From the NCBI GenBank assembly GCA_035352635.1, contig DAOPYA010000021.1, positions 1 to 52,251 on the forward strand: a stretch of DNA of 52,251 bases, read 5' to 3'. A program made the position numbers and the translations under genes. The notes under the pieces were generated by a model. The model did not search any database. It was not told the origin of the DNA and was given only the letters and a program-made list of their open reading frames with translations. The stretch's first letter is position 1; every line of letters starts with the position of its first letter. Source of the stretch: Rifleibacterium sp035352635 (lineage in GTDB: Bacteria; Muiribacteriota; Ozemobacteria; Ozemobacterales; Ozemobacteraceae). Shown piece by piece: positions 44,284-52,251 of this stretch.

Positions 44284-45921
44284 GTGGCTGAGACCAGACC
44301 CCGGCTTTCCAGAAGAGTGCTGCGCACTGTAATTCTATTGCTTGCTATTGCAGCGGCAGTGCTGGCAGTTGCTATTTATTCAGACGCATTTGCCGACAAA
44401 CTGGTGCAGACCGCCATTCAAATTGCCGGCAACGATGGCCGTCTGAAGATAAGTATTGACGGATTGTCGGGTTGCCTGGCTTCTGGTCTGCGTGCCGGCA
44501 AAATCACTTTGACCAGGCGTGGCCCGCCTCTTGAAGTAAGCATCGACAGCCCGCACATGCAGATAAATTTTGACCGGCTTCTTACTGCCGGAGTACTCTC
44601 GTTATCCGGAAACACTGGACATATCGAGGTCGCCGGCCTGGACGGCATCTGGCTGCCGATGCGCAATGTTCCTGCTTTTACCGGTGCAGCCTGTTTTGCC
44701 GGCTTGCCACCCGGTTGTGAAATTAATGAATTTTCAATCGATTCGCTCAGTATCAGGCCGATTGCCTCAATGCCAGGGCAGATCAAAGTTAGCAGTTTCA
44801 CCGTCACCCCGACCCAAAATGCTGCTGAACAGCAGCTGGCACTACAACTGGCCGGTTTCTGGCGACAGCACCAGCTGGCTTCGGGCACAGTTGACGGGCT
44901 GTTGCGCCAGAAGCAGGGGCGTTTCGAGGGCAAAGTGACCCTCTGTCTGGCTGGTCAGCAAATCAGTTCTGAACTTTGCCTGCAGCAGAAACGTCGCAAA
45001 AACGAGATCAGCGGTTATATTGCTTCGTCAAGCGTTGATATTGCCGCGATTTCGCACTGGCTGGGGCCGCTCTGGCAGAATGCCGTTCCGGTTGGCTTCG
45101 ATGGCCGTCTCGACTGCACCGGCTCATGGGTCTACAATAGCGAGCTTGGCTTTCTCGGCAATCTTTCTGGCGCCTGTCGTAACCTGCGGGTCGTGGCTCT
45201 GGGTTTTTATTTTGCTCTCGCCGAGCTGAACGGCCACTGGAAACTGTTCGATGGCAATCTTGATTTTTCTGACACTGGCAGCCTGTTTGCGGGGTTTCCT
45301 GCCTCTTTTTCAGGTCAGGTTGAGACGATTCTAACCCCCAACCGAAACTGGCGCCTGAACTTTAACTGCCCGGTCATTGACTTTGCCAGTCTGACCAGCC
45401 GCCTGCCCTGGGGTCTAAACTACAGTCTTGCCCTGCCCGCCCTTTCAGGAACAGCAACCCTTGCTCTGACCATTGCCGGCAGAGCACCAGAGCTGGCTTG
45501 CCGGGTTAGCACTACCGGGCTTGCGATCAAAGATCAGGGTGGTGAGCGTCTGGTGACCGGTCAGGCCTGTTATCTGCAATCTGGCACCGGCAGCGGCGCT
45601 CTTGATCTGGGCTTTTCGGTTCTCAGTGAACGCACGCTGCCGCCGATATTTAAACGCCTGCAGGGCACCCATGGTTCCTTGGCGCAGCGATTACCTGCCG
45701 GGGGGCCATACGTCTTTGACTGGGCGCTTGTTGGTTCATCACTGGCGCATCAGCGATTCTCGGGGCGTCTGTCGGCAGCAACGCAGCAACTTGCTGATAT
45801 CAATGGTTCCTGGAAGGCTGGCCTTGGTCATTTGACCGCTGAGTCAGTGATCGCCGCAGATGATTCCGGGCGATTTTTGCTCAACGGCGTAATGTTTCTC
45901 GACCTGTTGCTGGCGAGATAA
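44284..45921 (+). CDS. AsmA/TamB-like envelope protein
   Basis: The product is 545 residues from GTG 44284, chosen because GAAGAGG lies 6 nt upstream; the earlier TTG at 44248 is inside the ndk terminator. A basic N-terminus and one membrane helix (about 12-32) anchor a large periplasmic beta-rich domain. The opening pattern (helix, then LKISIDGLSGCLASGLRAGKI, then repeated short strands with GxIxV and GxLxL spacing) is typical of AsmA/TamB/YhdP-type lipid-transport bridges. The protein is shorter than TamB. The end of the visible frame is followed by a perfect hairpin. Family assignment is moderately sure; a role in phospholipid transport is family knowledge only. Confidence 0.65.
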   Translation: MAETRPRLSRRVLRTVILLLAIAAAVLAVAIYSDAFADKLVQTAIQIAGNDGRLKISIDGLSGCLASGLRAGKITLTRRGPPLEVSIDSPHMQINFDRLLTAGVLSLSGNTGHIEVAGLDGIWLPMRNVPAFTGAACFAGLPPGCEINEFSIDSLSIRPIASMPGQIKVSSFTVTPTQNAAEQQLALQLAGFWRQHQLASGTVDGLLRQKQGRFEGKVTLCLAGQQISSELCLQQKRRKNEISGYIASSSVDIAAISHWLGPLWQNAVPVGFDGRLDCTGSWVYNSELGFLGNLSGACRNLRVVALGFYFALAELNGHWKLFDGNLDFSDTGSLFAGFPASFSGQVETILTPNRNWRLNFNCPVIDFASLTSRLPWGLNYSLALPALSGTATLALTIAGRAPELACRVSTTGLAIKDQGGERLVTGQACYLQSGTGSGALDLGFSVLSERTLPPIFKRLQGTHGSLAQRLPAGGPYVFDWALVGSSLAHQRFSGRLSAATQQLADINGSWKAGLGHLTAESVIAADDSGRFLLNGVMFLDLLLAR

Positions 45922-45953
45922 AACCGCCGCTCCGGCAATCCGGAGCGGCGGTT
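45922..45953. terminator. Bidirectional terminator between convergent genes
   Basis: AACCGCCGCTCCGG pairs perfectly with CCGGAGCGGCGGTT around CAAT. On the minus strand it runs into TTTTAT; on the plus strand it has only TTCTCTAT. It separates the AsmA-like gene from the SLH-like gene. Confidence 0.85.
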
Positions 45954-46025
45954 CTCTATATCGAGTGTTTCTCACCGATTCGACCGCGCGGCCTATCAGC
46001 CGGGGGTCTGTGATGATTATCAGGG

Positions 46026-48419
46026 TCAGCGGTTGAGCTTCTGCACCCTTGCTTCGACCTGTTGCAGGTTAACGCCCTGCTGTTGCAGGAAACCTTCAAA
46101 CCAGGTCGTATTGACACCGTATGATTTGAGTTCGCCCCTGAATTCTACCACCAGCTGCTGTAGCTGCACCATGTCGTTGACTTTGAGACGGGGTTTGCTC
46201 GACATGTACTGCATAGATTTGAGATTGTTGAGAGCGCTGTTGATGGCGCTGGCAAACTCATACCTGGTGACGCTGTCGGTGTAGGCAAAGGGGAAAGTGT
46301 TAAGAATGCCACGGTTAGTGATGTGGCGCATGGTTTTGAACGCCCAGTGCTTGGCCGGCACAAAGTTAAAGGAAGCACCGGCCTGGGAGCCGCGGGTTCC
46401 GGCGCCGGCCTGGGTTGCACCCATCTTGCTATCGACGAGGGGTATGTAGAAAGACGAGTCGGCTTCTACGGATTTCTGGGTGCCCATATACTGCCGGCTG
46501 GCGGCTGCGGTGGTTGAGAACTGCCATGTGAAGCGCTGAGTGAGCTGTTCGCCCATTTTGCTTCTAATCTTGTCACTGACAATTACCTTGTAATCGGTCT
46601 TAGCTTCGAGTTGCGTGGCGGGTTCAAAGACGGCACGGTTCTGCTGGCGGTCGTAGGTCACTTTGCCTTCAACCCTGACCTGGTTGCCGAATACCGAGAT
46701 ATTGATGTTGTTAACGGTTCTCGGGTCGGCGATTTCAGAAAAGTGCACGGCAATTTTGGCTTTGCGGGCCACGTTGTTTGAATCGGCGCCCGGAAAAATC
46801 GAAGTTACCCGGAAAGCGCTGAGACTGGGCTGCTTTTTGGCGGAACTGGTTCTAACGGTGCGGTCAGCCGGTGCCTGGCCCTGCGCTGACAGCGATGACA
46901 TGGCGATATCACGCGGGCTGCGGCTGGGTTTGAGGCTTGCTGATGATGCGCGTGAACTCTGGGTTCCCCGTTCGGATTCCATGCCGGCCATCGGGTCAGC
47001 GTAGCTGGTTTCAAAGCCTTCGAGTTCGGCTGCTTCGCCTCTCGGGTTGGCTGAGGGTTGCGCGGCAAACTGCGGGGTCGCCGGCGCCATGGTTGGCGAA
47101 ACCGTAGTGAACATTGTATTTATACCACTGCGGATCGGGCGGCCATAAGTGTCGGTGATGCCCTGGGTTACGATGACACGGTAGGTCTTGTTGCTGTCGA
47201 GAAGGCCGACCGGGGTGAGGGTTGCCTGCTTGTTGCCCTTGAAATAGTGAATTCTGGCAGGAACAGGCCCGAAATCATCTTCAAGCCTGAAGGTGAATTC
47301 GTTCAGGGTATCAGGCATTATTTCTTCGTTAAAGGCGATGGTGACCGGCTGAGTCAGGTTGGTGATTCTGGTGCCGTTCTGGGGTGCCAGCCCGACCACC
47401 TGGGCGGCTTCGGCCTGGGTCCGTGCCATAACCTGCGGGGCGGCAGCCCGGGGGGCGGCCGAAGACTTGAGAGGTCTTGCCTGGGCCGCTGGTCTGCTCG
47501 GCTGCTGATAAAATGGATTGTCGATTTCTTCGTTATTGACCTGTCTGGCAGGGGCTCGGTTAACCGGGGCAGCCGGTGCCGGCATTTCTTCGATCTCACT
47601 GAGACTGACCGAAGGTTCAGCTTCGTTGCCAGAACTGAGGGTGAACGGAATCAGGGTTTTTTTGCGCAAACGGCTGCCGTTCGTTGAAGCCAGGGTTTTT
47701 TCGACCGCGATCGCGTAGGCAGAACCCGGTTTGAGGGCGCTGCGCGGGCTGACGGTCAGGGTCTTCATGTCGCGTGACAGGCGATAATCGACACCAACCG
47801 GCCGGTTGTCTTCAAACAACTGTATCGGAACGCTTTTCAGGGTTACGATATCGATCGGTTCAGAAAATGAGATTTCCATGGGCATATCGCTTCGAATAGA
47901 ACCGGAACCCATATTGGCGTTGGTTAGAACCAGAGCATTACCCGTTGCCTGTTCTTCGGCTTGAGGAGCAGCGGCTGATGACAGGCCTGGAGTCTGACTG
48001 TTGCCTGCGCCGGCGGTCTGAAAGCTCCAGACTTTTTCGGAGGTGCGGCCGAGACCATCATAATAGCTGATCTGGGCGGTGTAGGTCTGCCCGGCATTCA
48101 ATGGCTGTTTTGCCTTGAACATCACCTGGCGGGCAGCTGGGTTATAGAACAGTTCGCCGTCAATCGGTTCGGTGCCATGAAACAGGCTGAAATTGACACT
48201 CTGATAGAATGACTGGTTGACTGCTCCACCGAATTCAACGGTCAGCGGCGTCTCAGGAGATATCCCGGTGGCCATATTGACCGGAAAGTGTTTCGCAACA
48301 TTGATGGCAGCAGTTTCTGCCGCATAACTGGTTCTGTCCAGCGCGGCAGCGACGGGCGAACTGTTGCTGATTGCGGCGGCAATGGCGCAGAAAATGGCCG
48401 CCCTTTTCCAACGGTTCAT
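46026..48419 (-). CDS. Secreted Big_5 (Ig-like) protein with C-terminal SLH-like domain
   Basis: The product is 797 residues. A signal peptide (MNRWKRAAIFCAIAAAI, cleavage near residue 25) is followed by four Ig-like domains of the Big_5/SbsA type (about 44-136, 160-255, 330-440, 540-650), each with an opening like FPVNMATGISPETPLTVEF and a closing WSFQT or similar strand. Low-complexity linkers rich in Ala, Pro and Ser lie between them. Near 690-740 is an SLH-like domain (KHWAFKTMRHITNRGIL and TRYEFASAINSAL), then a coiled coil to the end. SLH domains bind cell-wall polymers, so this is probably a cell-envelope or outer-membrane-tether protein. GAGGAGGT gives a very strong ribosome site. Only one clear SLH copy is seen. 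Confidence 0.82.
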   Translation of the reverse strand: MNRWKRAAIFCAIAAAISNSSPVAAALDRTSYAAETAAINVAKHFPVNMATGISPETPLTVEFGGAVNQSFYQSVNFSLFHGTEPIDGELFYNPAARQVMFKAKQPLNAGQTYTAQISYYDGLGRTSEKVWSFQTAGAGNSQTPGLSSAAAPQAEEQATGNALVLTNANMGSGSIRSDMPMEISFSEPIDIVTLKSVPIQLFEDNRPVGVDYRLSRDMKTLTVSPRSALKPGSAYAIAVEKTLASTNGSRLRKKTLIPFTLSSGNEAEPSVSLSEIEEMPAPAAPVNRAPARQVNNEEIDNPFYQQPSRPAAQARPLKSSAAPRAAAPQVMARTQAEAAQVVGLAPQNGTRITNLTQPVTIAFNEEIMPDTLNEFTFRLEDDFGPVPARIHYFKGNKQATLTPVGLLDSNKTYRVIVTQGITDTYGRPIRSGINTMFTTVSPTMAPATPQFAAQPSANPRGEAAELEGFETSYADPMAGMESERGTQSSRASSASLKPSRSPRDIAMSSLSAQGQAPADRTVRTSSAKKQPSLSAFRVTSIFPGADSNNVARKAKIAVHFSEIADPRTVNNINISVFGNQVRVEGKVTYDRQQNRAVFEPATQLEAKTDYKVIVSDKIRSKMGEQLTQRFTWQFSTTAAASRQYMGTQKSVEADSSFYIPLVDSKMGATQAGAGTRGSQAGASFNFVPAKHWAFKTMRHITNRGILNTFPFAYTDSVTRYEFASAINSALNNLKSMQYMSSKPRLKVNDMVQLQQLVVEFRGELKSYGVNTTWFEGFLQQQGVNLQQVEARVQKLNR

Positions 48420-48729
48420 AGTTTACCTCCTCAAGCTAATGCTCTTCAGGTAATTAATCGGCTGGCAGTAAGCATAAAATTAGCGGTTTCTTTTGTATTC
48501 TTTGCGGCAGATTTCTCAGAATTTTCGGCGTGCCATGGCCGAGAAATGGCGAGCCATGCCTGAATGATGCCGCTTTCTGGTTGCAGTGCCGCGATCTTGC
48601 GAGCCTGGCAAATGCTTTTTAATTAGAATCTTTGTCAGGTGCGGGTTGAAAAAAGTTGCCGAAAATGATAATAAACATAGGAATTAATAAATCAGCCTTA
48701 TTTTTTGACTGATTGAAGGAGACTCACAC
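48420..48729. other. Divergent intergenic region
   Basis: 310 bp between the SLH-like gene (minus) and the V-ATPase operon (plus). It holds the strong ribosome site of the former next to 48420 and the promoter of the latter near 48646. I see no gene, repeat or terminator in the middle part. Confidence 0.6.
48646..48674 (+). promoter_or_regulatory. Putative promoter of the V-ATPase operon
   Basis: -35 TTGAAA (48646-48651), 17-bp spacer, -10 TAATAA (48669-48674) with a TGA extension. A moderate match. Confidence 0.45.
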
Positions 48730-49320
48730 ATGGGAACGGATGTTGCAACTTTTGCCAGACAGCTCAGAGAAGATGGTATCGAGGCCGCCCGTGCCGAAGC
48801 CGCCAAAATTCTCGCCGATGCCCGCAAAGAAGCCGAAAAAATCATTAATACAGCCCGAGCCGAGGCTGCCAGCGTCGAAAAAGAAAGCCAGACCAGAATT
48901 CAGCAGAATCGTCATCGTTCAGAAGATGAATTGAAGCTGGTGGCCCGCGACCTGGTTAATGTTTTCCGCAAGCGCATTGAAGACGCCGGCACCCGACTGC
49001 TCAAGGGTAAAGTTGCTGAAGGTCTGAACGACAAGGAAGTCATCAAGACAGCGATCAGCGAGCTTTTAAAACATCAGCAGTCTGGCCAGAAATGGGAAAT
49101 CATTCTTGGCGACAAACTGGCCAAACCCCTCGCTGAAACCATGGTGTCACTCTTCAAAGAAAAGGGTTCGACGGTAGCGCTGACTGGCGAAATGAGCAAA
49201 GCCGGCTTTGAAATGCGCACCGCTGGCGGCAGCGAAGTTTTTGAAGTCACCGAAGAATCTGTCACCGAAACCTTTCGCAAGCTTCTGTCTCCCGAACTCA
49301 AGAAGCTTCTCGCTGTCTGA
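48730..49320 (+). CDS. atpE: V/A-type ATPase subunit E
   Basis: The product is 196 residues. Subunit E is part of the peripheral stalk that holds the catalytic head of the V/A-type ATPase. The N-terminal half is a long Ala/Glu/Lys/Arg-rich coiled coil (ARAEAAKILADARKEAEK) and the C-terminal half is a globular domain with EITEE-like strands, typical for vATP-synt_E. AAGGAG lies 8 nt before ATG. First gene of the operon E-DUF2764-A-B, the order seen in spirochaetes and Bacteroidetes. Confidence 0.9.
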   Translation: MGTDVATFARQLREDGIEAARAEAAKILADARKEAEKIINTARAEAASVEKESQTRIQQNRHRSEDELKLVARDLVNVFRKRIEDAGTRLLKGKVAEGLNDKEVIKTAISELLKHQQSGQKWEIILGDKLAKPLAETMVSLFKEKGSTVALTGEMSKAGFEMRTAGGSEVFEVTEESVTETFRKLLSPELKKLLAV

Positions 49321-49340
49321 CCGCGGTCGGAGTAACTCCT

Positions 49341-50054
49341 GTGTCCGGAAACCTATATTATCTTTTAACGGTGCTTCCCGTTCTCCCTAATTCACCGGGC
49401 GAATCTTTGCCGGCCGAAGATGCGTTCGCCCGCCTGCGCGACGAAGACGATGCCGGTTTGCGCTATCTTGCCGACCTGCTCGACGCTGAATCCGAGATTG
49501 CCCGCTGCGGTCAGCAATTTTTTGTTGAAGGGCGGCGAGACTTTCAACCCGTGCTTTCAGAGCAGCTGCCCGAAGAATTTGTCGGTGTTTTTCTCTCGTA
49601 TGCAGTGCAGGCCGAAGCCGACTGGCATACCAGCGTTTACGCCGCGTGGTTTGAATTGTTGATGAAAACGGGCGTCAGCCTTCGTTCGGGGCTTCTTGGC
49701 CAGTGGTCGCGCTGGGAATACTCACTGCGCACCCTGTTGCGCCTCGACCGGTTAAAAGCGGCCGGCAAGGCTTCTGCCGACCTCGAAAGCCTGATTCCCT
49801 CATTCATGAAAGAATCGGTCGATGAAGAGGTCAGCGCCCTCGCCGAAGCTTATAAAACATTCTCTGAACCTCTCAAGGCTGAAAAGTTTCTTGATCAGGC
49901 GAGAATCGACTACTTGCGCCGTGCAGCAACTCATTACAGCTTTTCGCTTGATGAGCTGATCGCTTATCTGCTCGAATTGCGCATTCATAATCGTTATGCA
50001 CGTTTGAACCCCGACAAGGGTCGGAAAATTCTCGAGGAGGTAACTACGCTGTGA
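49341..50054 (+). CDS. DUF2764 family V-ATPase-associated protein (subunit C-like position)
   Basis: The product is 237 residues from GTG 49341 with GGAG upstream. It begins MSGNLYYLLTVLPVLPNS, matching the YYxLxxxLPxL opening of DUF2764. The family is encoded between subunits E and A in the V-ATPase operons of Treponema and Bacteroides and probably stands in for subunit C, linking stalk and ring. All-helical, no membrane segment. Its stop overlaps the GTG start of subunit A, and a GAGGAGGT site for that gene lies in its last codons. Confidence 0.85.
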   Translation: MSGNLYYLLTVLPVLPNSPGESLPAEDAFARLRDEDDAGLRYLADLLDAESEIARCGQQFFVEGRRDFQPVLSEQLPEEFVGVFLSYAVQAEADWHTSVYAAWFELLMKTGVSLRSGLLGQWSRWEYSLRTLLRLDRLKAAGKASADLESLIPSFMKESVDEEVSALAEAYKTFSEPLKAEKFLDQARIDYLRRAATHYSFSLDELIAYLLELRIHNRYARLNPDKGRKILEEVTTL

Positions 50055-51784
50055 GTTCAACCGGTCGAATAGTCACTGTTTATGGCAACATGGTTACAGC
50101 AGAATTTGAAGGCACCGTTCGACAGAATGCGGTTGCTTATTGTCAGCGTTCTGACGGAGTCAGGCTCATGTCAGAGATTATCAGAATCAGAGGAAAACTT
50201 GTCGATATGCAGGTTTTCGAACTGACCCGTGGTCTCAAAGTTGGCGACCCGGTCGAAATCACCGAGGAACTGCTGTCGCTCGAACTCGGGCCAGGCCTGA
50301 TCGGCATGGTTTATGACGGACTGCAGAATCCACTGCCTGAAATGGCCGAAAAAGTCGGCAAATTTCTCAAGCCCGGCAATTATTTCAAGGCCCTCGACCG
50401 CCAGGCCGACTGGGATTTCACGCCCCTCGTCACCCCCGGAACCATCGTGACCGCCGCCGAAAACCTCGGCAAAGTCAAAGAGAAGATTTTTGACCATTTC
50501 ATCATGGCACCCTTCCATCTGACCGGTGACTGGAAAGTAAAAACCATCGCGCCGGCCGGCAAATACAAAGTTGATCGCGAGATCGCCACTCTCGAAAAAG
50601 ACGGCCAGACCATTTCGGTGAACATGATTCAGCGCTGGCCGGTTCGTATTCCCCTCGGCCTCTATCGCGAAAGACTGCTGCCCACCCAGACGATGGTCAC
50701 CAAACAACGCATCATCGATACTTTTTTCCCGGTTATGCTCGGTGGAACCTACTGCATCCCCGGCCCCTTCGGTGCCGGCAAAACGGTTCTGCAGCAGATC
50801 ACCAGCCGACATGCAGAAATTGACCTCGTTATCATGGCTGCCTGCGGCGAACGCGCCGGTGAAGTCGTCGAAACCCTGCGTGAATTTCCGCACCTCAAAG
50901 ACCCTCGCACCGGTAGAACCCTCATCGAACGCACTATCATCATTTGCAATACCTCGAGCATGCCGGTTGCGGCCCGCGAATCTTCTGTTTATACCGCTGT
51001 TACCCTCGGCGAATACTACCGTCAGGTGGGCCTGAACGTGCTGCTGCTCGCTGACTCCACTTCAAGATGGGCACAGGCATTGCGCGAAATGAGCGGCCGT
51101 CTCGAAGAAATCCCCGGCGAAGAAGCCTTTCCTGCATATCTCGAAAGCTCAATCGCAAGATTTTATGAACGCGGCGGCATTGTCGAACTTAAAGATGGCC
51201 GCAAGGCATCGCTAACTATCGGCGGCACCGTCAGCCCGGCCGGCGGCAACTTCGAAGAACCCGTCACCCAGGGCACCCTCAAGGTGGTCGGCGCTTTCCT
51301 CGGCCTGTCTTATGCGCGATCCTACGCCCGCCGTTTCCCCGCCATCGACCCGCTTGAATCATGGTCAAAGTATGCCGGCGTCATCAAACACGAAAAAGTC
51401 GCCTGGGCGCATAATTTTCTTAAACGCGGCAAGAGCATCTTCGAAATGATGCAGGTCGTCGGCGAAGAAGGTACCTCGATCGATGACTTCGTCATCTATC
51501 TGAAATCCGAATTCCTCGATAACGTCTACCTGCAGCAGAATTCATACGACGAAATCGATGCCGCCTGCCCGATCGAACGTCAGCAGCACCTGTTCGAGAT
51601 GGTTTCAAATATTCTCAAACATAAATTTTCGCTGTCAGACAAACCCCAGGCCCGCGACCTGTTCTTTACCCTCACCGAACAGTTCCGTGACTGGAACTAC
51701 TCAACCTGGCAGAGTGACCAGATGAAGGTCGCCGAAAACGCCATCAAGGCCACCATGAGCGGTAAGGAGTCAGCCAATGCGTAA
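50051..51784 (+). CDS. atpA: V/A-type ATPase catalytic subunit A
   Basis: The product is 577 residues, normal for V-type A subunits. It hydrolyses or makes ATP, coupled to H+ or Na+ movement. Walker A is GPFGAGKTV (near 238-246), and the Glu-containing CGERAGE and the LLLADSTSRWAQALRE segments are typical. The non-homologous insert that distinguishes V-type A from F-type beta lies before the P-loop (about 120-200). The start is GTG in a GTGA overlap with the DUF2764 gene. Its last 8 nt overlap subunit B. Ion specificity is set by subunits outside this window. Confidence 0.97.
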   Translation: MSSTGRIVTVYGNMVTAEFEGTVRQNAVAYCQRSDGVRLMSEIIRIRGKLVDMQVFELTRGLKVGDPVEITEELLSLELGPGLIGMVYDGLQNPLPEMAEKVGKFLKPGNYFKALDRQADWDFTPLVTPGTIVTAAENLGKVKEKIFDHFIMAPFHLTGDWKVKTIAPAGKYKVDREIATLEKDGQTISVNMIQRWPVRIPLGLYRERLLPTQTMVTKQRIIDTFFPVMLGGTYCIPGPFGAGKTVLQQITSRHAEIDLVIMAACGERAGEVVETLREFPHLKDPRTGRTLIERTIIICNTSSMPVAARESSVYTAVTLGEYYRQVGLNVLLLADSTSRWAQALREMSGRLEEIPGEEAFPAYLESSIARFYERGGIVELKDGRKASLTIGGTVSPAGGNFEEPVTQGTLKVVGAFLGLSYARSYARRFPAIDPLESWSKYAGVIKHEKVAWAHNFLKRGKSIFEMMQVVGEEGTSIDDFVIYLKSEFLDNVYLQQNSYDEIDAACPIERQQHLFEMVSNILKHKFSLSDKPQARDLFFTLTEQFRDWNYSTWQSDQMKVAENAIKATMSGKESANA

Positions 51785-52251
51785 GTTTTACACCAAAATT
51801 GACAACATCGCCGGCAACGTCGCAACCCTCAAGGCGACCGGCGTCGGCTACGAAGAACTGGCACTGGTAGAAGGCAGCTGGGGAAAATCGCTGGCGCAGG
51901 TTATCAGGGTCAACAATGATGACGTTTCGCTGCAGATTTTTTCGGGCACCCGAGGCGTTTCGACCGGCGATCGCGTTTCTTTTCTCGGCTCTTCGATGCG
52001 CTTCAGTTTCTCAGACGACCTGTTCGGCCGAGTTTTCTCGGGCGGCGGTGAAGCTCGTGACGGCCGTGGCGAATTGACCGATAATCTCATTGAAGTTGGC
52101 GGCCCGTCAGTTAATCCGGCGATCAGACTTATGCCTAACCGCATGATTCCAACCAATATTCCGATGATTGATGTTTTTAACACCCTCGTTGAAGGCCAGA
52201 AACTGCCAATTTTCTCGATTCCTGGTGAACCTTATAACGAACTGCTGGCCC
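51777..52251 (+). CDS. atpB: V/A-type ATPase subunit B (3' end outside window)
   Basis: 158 codons are visible of a protein normally near 430-460. Subunit B forms the non-catalytic partner of A in the hexameric head. The start MRKFYTKIDNIAGNVATLKA, the beta-barrel with GSSMRFSFSDDLFGRVF and the NPAIRLMPNRMIPTNIPMID segment are typical for the V-type B family. AAGGAG lies 7 nt before the ATG, within the subunit A gene. The right window edge cuts the gene, and D, I and K subunits should follow. Confidence 0.95.
   Translation, partial: MRKFYTKIDNIAGNVATLKATGVGYEELALVEGSWGKSLAQVIRVNNDDVSLQIFSGTRGVSTGDRVSFLGSSMRFSFSDDLFGRVFSGGGEARDGRGELTDNLIEVGGPSVNPAIRLMPNRMIPTNIPMIDVFNTLVEGQKLPIFSIPGEPYNELLA

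Overview
The window looks like a chromosomal segment of a free-living, diderm-type bacterium from a poorly sampled lineage. It combines a V/A-type ATPase operon of the spirochaete/Bacteroidetes type (with DUF2764), an SLH-like cell-envelope protein, AsmA/TamB-like and GspK-like envelope proteins, sigma-54 regulation, and giant DUF2341/FN3 surface proteins. This is compatible with Candidatus Riflebacteria or a neighbouring phylum. That placement is an inference from gene content; no rRNA is present. Promoters read as ordinary sigma-70 type (TTGACA/TATAAT-like), often with an extended TGnTAGAAT -10.

Region 1 (1-20.8 kb) is accessory and envelope-related. It holds two tandem paralogous genes for giant secreted proteins: one of at least 2721 aa, cut by the left window edge, and one of 3420 aa. 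Between them lie a GNAT acetyltransferase (opposite strand) and a small two-helix membrane protein. A GspK-like pseudopilin overlaps the 3' end of the second giant gene. Both giant cassettes end in copies of an ACGGAT-type dispersed repeat. Region 2 (20.8-24.9 kb) carries tRNA-Ala(GGC), two tandem GalT-family genes (one with an altered active-site triad) divergent from a small unknown winged-helix-like gene, and a 125-aa protein that is almost entirely Asp/Glu but has its own promoter, ribosome site and terminator.

Region 3 (24.8-42.3 kb) is a same-strand run of 17 tightly packed genes for translation, ribosome assembly and membrane biogenesis: ffh, rpsP, khpA, rimM, trmD, rplS, lepB (with an unusual N-terminal domain), rbgA, phoH, pgpH, ybeY, a CorC/HlyC protein, DUF502, DUF3048, era, a HEAT protein with a degenerate nucleotide-cyclase-like domain, and an NtrC-family regulator. 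Region 4 (42.3-44.25 kb) follows an intergenic stretch with a well-spaced sigma-54 promoter and contains an EIIA(PTS)-like protein, a degenerate RsbW-like protein and ndk, closed by a strong terminator. Region 5 (44.25-52.25 kb) has an AsmA/TamB-like protein convergent with a Big_5/SLH-like surface protein, then the start of the V-ATPase operon (E, DUF2764, A, B; B is cut by the right edge).

The parts most likely to be undescribed are the giant-protein/pseudopilin locus with its repeated calcium-loop-like motifs, the HIT-triad-like GalT paralogue, the polyacidic protein, and the pseudo-cyclase/HEAT protein upstream of a sigma-54 regulator. Start sites were chosen by ribosome-binding sites and homology; all functional calls are from reading the translations, with no database search.
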